A model generated the notes under the pieces. It was not told the DNA's origin. It ran no database searches and worked only from the letters and a program-made list of their open reading frames with translations. A stretch of DNA of 49,613 bases, from contig JADFZZ010000037.1 of the NCBI GenBank assembly GCA_015232315.1, positions 1 to 49,613 of the forward strand, written 5' to 3'. Positions 45,079-49,613 of the stretch are shown in pieces. The number at the start of each line of letters is the position of its first letter. Within the stretch, counting starts at the first letter, position 1. The position numbers and the translations under genes were made by a program. Origin of the DNA: SAR324 cluster bacterium. Its GTDB lineage: Bacteria; SAR324; NAC60-12.

Positions 45079-45438
45079 ATGCCTGAATCTACAAAATCCG
45101 GGAAATCACCTCTGTTTCAGGATACCCAAAAGGCCCTGAAAAAATTTCTGATGCCTGAAAACAAAGATGATTCACCGTTCCATACCTTGAAATTTGTGGA
45201 AGATCTTCCTCAGCGAATTCAGGTGGAAGTGGCTAGAACCCAACTAAAACTCAGAGACATCCTTGCATGGAAAACAGATTCTGTGGTAGCGTTTCCCAAA
45301 ATTATTGGTGAACCGATGGAAGTCCTGATTGGTGAGCGCTTGATCGCAAGGGGGGAGGTGGTGGTGGTCAATAACCGTTACGGCCTGCGTATCAGTGAAA
45401 TCACTCGACTGGATGAAAAACCGGGATCCCGCAAATAA
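45079..45438 (+). CDS. fliN: FliN-type flagellar motor switch (C-ring) protein
   Basis: The 119-residue protein has a short N-terminal extension and a SpoA domain: FVEDLPQRIQVEVARTQLKLRDILAWKTDSVV, EPMEVLIGERLIARGEVVVV, YGLRISEIT. This fits FliN of the rotor; a type III secretion C-ring subunit is the other option. No flagellar gene is near, so it is an orphan here. The ribosome site is weak. Confidence 0.88.
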   Translation: MPESTKSGKSPLFQDTQKALKKFLMPENKDDSPFHTLKFVEDLPQRIQVEVARTQLKLRDILAWKTDSVVAFPKIIGEPMEVLIGERLIARGEVVVVNNRYGLRISEITRLDEKPGSRK

Positions 45439-45514
45439 CCCGTTGTATACCAAGGTTTTCGTGTGTTTCTGGAAACCTCACTTTCCTTCAAAATTTGTTG
45501 TTCAGGAGATCATT

Positions 45515-45838
45515 ATGTTTGACATGGGCGAACTGTTAAAAAAAGCACAGGAATTGTCACAAACCATGCAATCCCAACAGGAAGAGCTGGCACATAAAAC
45601 CGTCAATGTTTCTGTTGGTGGCGACATGGTCCGCATGACTTTCAATGGGAAACAGGAAGTCAAAGCCATCACCATTGATCCTGAGGTGGTAGATCCTAAT
45701 GATATCACAACCCTGCAGGATCTGATCATGTCCGCAATCAATGAAGGCGTCCGCCAAAGTCAAAAACTGGCACAGGATTCATTGGGACAACAATTGGGAA
45801 ATCTTGCCGGAATCAAAATTCCAGGCATTAACAGTTAA
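45515..45838 (+). CDS. ybaB: YbaB/EbfC nucleoid-associated protein
   Basis: The 107-residue protein starts at ATG 45515 after CAGGAG; a longer frame back to 45395 overlaps fliN and lacks a site. Family features are FDMGELLKKAQELSQTMQ, a central VNVSVGGDMVRMTFNGKQEV and DITTLQDLIMSAINEGVRQSQ. It binds DNA as a dimer. Its usual neighbours dnaX and recR are absent. Confidence 0.93.
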   Translation: MFDMGELLKKAQELSQTMQSQQEELAHKTVNVSVGGDMVRMTFNGKQEVKAITIDPEVVDPNDITTLQDLIMSAINEGVRQSQKLAQDSLGQQLGNLAGIKIPGINS

Positions 45839-45866
45839 TGATTGAATAAAGACACAGGAGATCACC

Positions 45867-46199
45867 ATGGGTGGATTGAGCCAGAAACAATGTGTTCCCT
45901 GTCAGGGAGGAGTCCTTCCACTGCAAGGAACAGAACTACAGCAACTCCTGGGCCAACTCGATAGCCAATGGCAACTGGTCGAAGAACACCACCTGGAAAA
46001 AGAATACCGTTTTCCAGATTTCAAATCCGCTCTTGATTTTACCAACAAGATTGGTGCGCTTGCAGAGTCAGAAGGGCATCATCCCGACATTCATCTGGCA
46101 TGGGGACGTGTCAAACTGGTCTATTGGACTCATAAAATTGAGGGCTTGACAGAAAGTGATTTCATCATGGCCGCCAAATCAGATATGTGTTTCACCTGA
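45867..46199 (+). CDS. Pterin-4a-carbinolamine dehydratase
   Basis: The 110-residue protein has the dehydratase core EKEYRFPDFKSALDFTNKIG, the active-site EGHHPDIHLAWGRVKL with its two adjacent histidines, and THKIEGLTESDFIMAAK. It regenerates tetrahydropterin cofactor, or serves as a DcoH-type partner. No aromatic-amino-acid hydroxylase is nearby. AGGAG is six bases upstream of the ATG. Confidence 0.93.
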   Translation: MGGLSQKQCVPCQGGVLPLQGTELQQLLGQLDSQWQLVEEHHLEKEYRFPDFKSALDFTNKIGALAESEGHHPDIHLAWGRVKLVYWTHKIEGLTESDFIMAAKSDMCFT

Positions 46200-46280
46200 A
46201 AAGCTTGTGTGTCTGGATCTAACCGCACACACATTTCCCTGTTTTCCCGCCATCCCCAACTAATCACACAAATCTCCTGA

Positions 46281-46311
46281 GAACCCCGGTTTCATTGTGA
46301 GTCCGGGGTTC
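46281..46311. terminator. Perfect nine-base hairpin after the dehydratase gene
   Basis: GAACCCCGG (46281-46289) pairs with CCGGGGTTC (46303-46311), with a 13-base loop. No T-run follows, so rho-independent termination is doubtful; it could be an operator or mRNA structure ahead of the TetR gene. Confidence 0.4.
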
Positions 46312-46415
46312 TGCCCCGGTTGAATTGAATTTTGAGAAATGGATGATAAAAAACTGGACAAGAGAATAACACTGTTATACTAAGATAACGCCGTGATAAA
46401 AATTGGGAGGTGAGG

Positions 46416-47033
46416 ATGGAACTCAAACAGGAAAAACTAGACAACAAAGCGCAACTCAGACAGCGAATTCTGGATCAGGCAAGCCTGCTATTGACGGAGG
46501 AAGGCCCCCAGGCCCTGTCAATGCGAAAGTTGTCAAAACAGGTGGGCGCCTCGACCATAGTTTTGTACACATACTTTCAAAACAAACAGGATATTTTCAA
46601 TGAGCTTTATCTCGAAGGATTCGCTCGTCTGCGTCAGGATCTCGAAACGGTTCCTGTACATGAAAATCCGTTGGAGTATGTTATGGATCTGGGGCGTGCA
46701 TACCGCAACAGTGCCGTGAAAAATCCTACTTATTATCAAATAATGTTCAGCCAAAGTGTCCCAGATTTTACGCCACCTCCAGAAAGTCTGGAGAAAAGTC
46801 AGCAGAGCTTTAATGTCCTTGTCAAGGCCGTCCAGCGTTGTCGTGATGCCAACATCCTCAAACCCGGTGACGTTCTGGAAATTGCCCAGGTTTTGTGGGG
46901 AACGTTGCATGGCATGGTCAGTCTGGAACTGTTCGGATATTTTTCCAGCAAAAAATCAGGAAAGGAGCGACTGGAGGAAGCCATGCTGATTCTCAAAGAA
47001 GGACTCATCCACATCGAAGGAGAAACTATATGA
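46416..47033 (+). CDS. TetR-family regulator
   Basis: The 205-residue protein starts at ATG 46416 after GGGAGG at five bases. The HTH is RILDQASLLLTEEGPQALSMRKLSKQVGASTIVLYTYFQNKQDIF, shown here by its parts AQLRQRILDQ and GASTIVLYTYF. The C-terminal domain has IAQVLWGTLHGMVSLEL, the WHG-type ligand domain. It overlaps the SnoaL-like gene (ATGA). It probably controls this pair and perhaps the oxidoreductase downstream. Confidence 0.92.
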   Translation: MELKQEKLDNKAQLRQRILDQASLLLTEEGPQALSMRKLSKQVGASTIVLYTYFQNKQDIFNELYLEGFARLRQDLETVPVHENPLEYVMDLGRAYRNSAVKNPTYYQIMFSQSVPDFTPPPESLEKSQQSFNVLVKAVQRCRDANILKPGDVLEIAQVLWGTLHGMVSLELFGYFSSKKSGKERLEEAMLILKEGLIHIEGETI

Positions 47034-47431
47034 TCACAATTTGGCACCAAATGATTAAGGAACGAAATATCAGTCAGTTAAACTCAATATTGTCTGAGGA
47101 TATTGTGTTGCACTCACCCATTGTGCATACACCGCTTGAAGGCAGAAAAATTGTGTCGCGCTATCTGACAGCAGCTTTTCACACATTTCTCAATGACAGT
47201 TTTCACTATGTACGAGAGGTGATTGCCGAGTCAACCGCAGTTCTTGAATTCACGGTTGAACTCGATGGTGTTTTCGTGAATGGCGTTGATATGATTTCGT
47301 GGGACAATGACGGCAAAATTGTAGATTTCAAAGTCATGATCAGACCGTTGAAAGCCGTTAATCTGATTCATCAAAAAATGGGAGCCATGCTGGAAAAACT
47401 GGAGCAGAATCAAGCCCTGTCATTCCAGTAA
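47030..47431 (+). CDS. SnoaL/NTF2-like small protein
   Basis: The 133-residue protein starts MITIWHQMIKERN at 47030, overlapping the TetR stop. The cone-shaped SnoaL/NTF2 fold is suggested by ILSEDIVLHSPIVHTPLEGRKIV and the late DGKIVDFKVMIRPLKAV. Such proteins bind small hydrophobic ligands or act as isomerases. Coupling with TetR suggests a shared ligand or pathway. Confidence 0.8.
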   Translation: MITIWHQMIKERNISQLNSILSEDIVLHSPIVHTPLEGRKIVSRYLTAAFHTFLNDSFHYVREVIAESTAVLEFTVELDGVFVNGVDMISWDNDGKIVDFKVMIRPLKAVNLIHQKMGAMLEKLEQNQALSFQ

Positions 47432-47547
47432 GAATTTTTCTCTGAAAATATAAAATTCCTGAGTGTATTTGATCAAAGGGTGGCTCTGACTGAAACTATT
47501 TTCACAAGGGCTATCTGTGTTGATTCACCTTAACTATATGAGGTTTC

Positions 47548-49143
47548 ATGGGAGCAACCGCCTTTAAAAAAGCAAAACTCGACAGTCATTATGATGTGAT
47601 CATCATCGGATCAGGAATCAGTGGTTTATGTGCGGCCGCACTGCTTGCCAAAGCAGGTAAAAAAGTTCTCGTCCTAGAAAAACATTATACCGCGGGAGGT
47701 TATACTCATACCTTCACACGAAAAGATTATGAATGGGATGTGGGGGTGCACTATATTGGCGAAGTGCATCGGCCTCAATCGATTCTCAGACGGATCTTTG
47801 ATGATATTTCTGAAAAACGACTGCAATGGGAACCCATGGGTGATGTGTATGATCGTGCCATTTTTCAGGATAAAACCTATGATTTTGTTGCAGGTCTTCC
47901 TCAATTCAAAGAAACCATGAATGGTTATTTCCCCAAGGAAACAAAGGCGATCCAGGGCTACATTGACAAAGTATTTGAACTCAATCAAACCACCCGCAAT
48001 TTTTTTGCGACAAAAGCCATGCCGCCTTTGCTGGGACAACTGGCCTCACCATTGATGGCAAAAAAATTTCTCAACCTGGCCAATCAGACCGCAAAGGAAG
48101 TCATTTCCGGTTTGGGCAGCAGTCCTGAATTGATGGGCGTGTTGTGTACCCAGTGGGGCGATTATGGATTGCCACCCGCTGAAGCGAGTTTTGCGATTCA
48201 GGCCATGATCTCCAAACATTATTTTGATGGAGGAAACTATCCTGTGGGTGGTTCTGCCAGCATTGCGGAGTCTATTATCCCAACCATTGAAAAAGCTGGC
48301 GGTCAGGTGCTGATACGTGCGGGTGTCAAGGAAATTGTGATTCACAAAGGCAAAGCTGTTGGAGTTCAGATGGAAGATAACCAAATACTCAGGGCTGAAG
48401 CGATCATCAGCAGCACAGGCATCATGAACACCTTCAACAAATTACTGCCTGCTGATAATTCGCGGTTGGAACCAATCCGTAAGAAAATCAGGCAACACGT
48501 TCGTCATTCCGCGGGACACATCTGTTTGTATATCGGGCTCAAACAAACAGATGCTGAACTCGGACTGACAAAACCCAATCTCTGGATTTTCCCGGACTAT
48601 GATCATGATGAAAACATCAGGAAATACCTGAAGGATCCTACAGCGGATTTCCCGGTTGTTTATATTTCTTTTCCATCCACCAAAGATCCTGACTGGAACA
48701 AACGTTATCCCGGACGTTCCACCATTGAAATTGTCAGTTTCACGCCTTATGAATGGTTTGAAAAATGGGAAAACACCCAATGGTACAAACGTGGAGAAGA
48801 CTATCTGGATTACAAGGAAGCATTGTCGCAGCGGTTGCTTTCCGTGTTGTACAAGCATGTCCCACAGGTGCAGGGAAACATAGACTGCTATGAATTGTCC
48901 ACGCCGCTTTCCACCAAACATTTTTCCAATTATGAACGTGGCGAACTTTATGGACTCGACCACACCCCGGAGCGTTTCCGGCAATCGTGGTTGAGACCCC
49001 AGACCCCTATCAGGAATCTGTATCTCACAGGACAGGATATTGTCACCGATGGTGTGACCGGTGCCTTGTTTGGCGGAGTACTGACGACCATCTCATTGCT
49101 CAAACGCAATGTGCTTGGCGAGATCATGTCACGAACCCGATAG
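47548..49143 (+). CDS. RetSat/phytoene-desaturase-like FAD oxidoreductase
   Basis: The 531-residue protein begins with a dinucleotide fold DVIIIGSGISGLCAAALLAKAG (about 16-37) and LVLEKHYTAGGYTHTF, as in carotenoid isomerase and retinol saturase relatives. WDVGVHYIGEV, YPVGGSASIAESI and the C-terminal LYLTGQDIVTDGVTGALFGG fit that group. It probably saturates or isomerises a polyene or related lipid; the substrate is unknown. GAGG precedes the ATG. It follows the TetR-SnoaL pair after 116 bases, in the same direction. Confidence 0.88.
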   Translation: MGATAFKKAKLDSHYDVIIIGSGISGLCAAALLAKAGKKVLVLEKHYTAGGYTHTFTRKDYEWDVGVHYIGEVHRPQSILRRIFDDISEKRLQWEPMGDVYDRAIFQDKTYDFVAGLPQFKETMNGYFPKETKAIQGYIDKVFELNQTTRNFFATKAMPPLLGQLASPLMAKKFLNLANQTAKEVISGLGSSPELMGVLCTQWGDYGLPPAEASFAIQAMISKHYFDGGNYPVGGSASIAESIIPTIEKAGGQVLIRAGVKEIVIHKGKAVGVQMEDNQILRAEAIISSTGIMNTFNKLLPADNSRLEPIRKKIRQHVRHSAGHICLYIGLKQTDAELGLTKPNLWIFPDYDHDENIRKYLKDPTADFPVVYISFPSTKDPDWNKRYPGRSTIEIVSFTPYEWFEKWENTQWYKRGEDYLDYKEALSQRLLSVLYKHVPQVQGNIDCYELSTPLSTKHFSNYERGELYGLDHTPERFRQSWLRPQTPIRNLYLTGQDIVTDGVTGALFGGVLTTISLLKRNVLGEIMSRTR

Positions 49144-49146
49144 CTC

Positions 49147-49235
49147 AGAAACAACAACGTCTTATGTTTCAAACAATGTGATCAACTCCATCCACCTTGG
49201 GGAAAAATGAAACTGTGTTGTTTCTAATTTTCCCC
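49147..49235. terminator. Overlapping inverted repeats after the oxidoreductase gene
   Basis: AGAAACAACA (49147-49156) pairs with TGTTGTTTCT (49216-49225), and GGGGAAAA (49199-49206) with TTTTCCCC (49228-49235). The two stems cannot form at once. They may mark the transcript end, but the loops are long. Confidence 0.25.
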
Positions 49236-49351
49236 GCACCCCTGCTATGCCAGTAGTTTCTTGTTTGTAAAACTGGCTTGCCCAAAATCATGTTTCTTGT
49301 CAAAATGTCCCAAAACCACGGTTTGAATAAACTATTCTGAAAAAGGGACGT

Positions 49352-49613
49352 ATGACTGATCAGGAACTCAAGGATCTGGTGGCCAGTCTGGCACAAGATC
49401 ATAAAGCACTACGGGAAGCACAACAAGCAACCGACCGGCAAATGAAAGAAACGGACCGACGTCTGACTGAGCTGTCGAAAAACATAGGAGGTTTGAACAA
49501 CAAGTTTGGCAGTTTTACGGAAGGCATGGCCTTGCCTTCGATGAGCAAGGTGCTAACCAACCGGTTTCAAATGAATGTGATCGCCCCGAATGTCAAGGTT
49601 CGCAAAGGCGGAG
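49352..49613 (+). CDS. DUF3782-like coiled-coil/nuclease-fold protein (cut by window edge)
   Basis: An open frame from ATG 49352 (AGGGA just upstream) runs to the edge, giving 87 residues. A charged helix rich in Thr-Asp-Arg (TDRQMKETDRRLTELSKNI) is followed by IGGLNNKFGSFTEGMALPSM, the conserved start of DUF3782-type proteins whose missing C-terminus is PD-(D/E)XK-like. These are multicopy in many cyanobacteria and sulfur bacteria. The function is unknown. Confidence 0.8.
   Translation, partial: MTDQELKDLVASLAQDHKALREAQQATDRQMKETDRRLTELSKNIGGLNNKFGSFTEGMALPSMSKVLTNRFQMNVIAPNVKVRKGG

Overview
The window reads as chromosomal DNA of a Gram-negative, aerobic to microaerobic bacterium. It has signal-peptide and lipobox proteins, beta-barrel-like outer-membrane proteins, a cbb3 terminal oxidase operon and an orphan FliN that implies a flagellar motor elsewhere. 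GC is moderate (roughly 45-47% by eye), starts mostly follow clear Shine-Dalgarno sequences, and several small dispersed inverted repeats are present. The abundance of giant Ser/Thr kinase/PP2C proteins, SiaB/SiaC-type regulators and AAA/PD-(D/E)XK proteins suggests a deltaproteobacterial-grade or SAR324-like lineage. That is inference; no rRNA or universal marker is present to settle it. The cbb3 operon has a layout I associate with Bacteroidota (ccoS, fused ccoNO, ccoQ, ccoP, ccoG, fixH, SafE-like gene).

Layout. (1) 1-15.6 kb, minus strand: a CsgG-like/PEGA exported protein, then two copies of a two-gene module, each a ~1750-residue kinase-AAA-GAF-PP2C protein followed by a ~520-residue AAA ATPase with a PD-(D/E)XK tail. 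The last copy runs off the left edge. (2) 16-22.6 kb: exported proteins, comprising an outer-membrane protein with a Lys/Glu-rich stalk, an NHL-propeller lipoprotein, a small barrel-like protein and an ELWxxDGT-repeat lipoprotein. (3) 22.7-27.3 kb: a galactoside-use locus with galT divergent from a GH36 alpha-galactosidase and a MelB-type symporter, then an ArsR-type regulator. (4) 28.2-34.2 kb: the cbb3 oxidase and assembly genes, including a 53-codon ccoS and a strong intrinsic terminator after ccoP. (5) 34.3-36.2 kb: a methylpurine DNA glycosylase overlapping ilvE, and a 48-codon membrane peptide. (6) 36.6-42.7 kb: a signalling locus with an ankyrin-REC-PP2C protein, SiaB, SiaC and a second PP2C in one tightly coupled operon, divergent from a CheA-like kinase with two Hpt domains. 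(7) 43-49.6 kb: a YefM/YoeB toxin-antitoxin pair, a methyltransferase, a YciB-like membrane protein, FliN, YbaB, a pterin dehydratase, a TetR-SnoaL pair, a RetSat/phytoene-desaturase-like oxidoreductase and the start of a DUF3782-like gene.

How they may work together. The two signalling regions are the most original part. In (6), a CheA-type kinase could phosphorylate the REC domain of a PP2C phosphatase whose neighbours are the SiaB kinase and SiaC switch protein. This would join a chemosensory-type phosphorelay to a Ser/Thr partner switch. In (1), kinase and PP2C domains sit on one chain, and the PP2C domain of the first giant looks closer to the stand-alone PP2C of region (6) than to that of its own paralogue. 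Both links are inferences from domain content and gene order.
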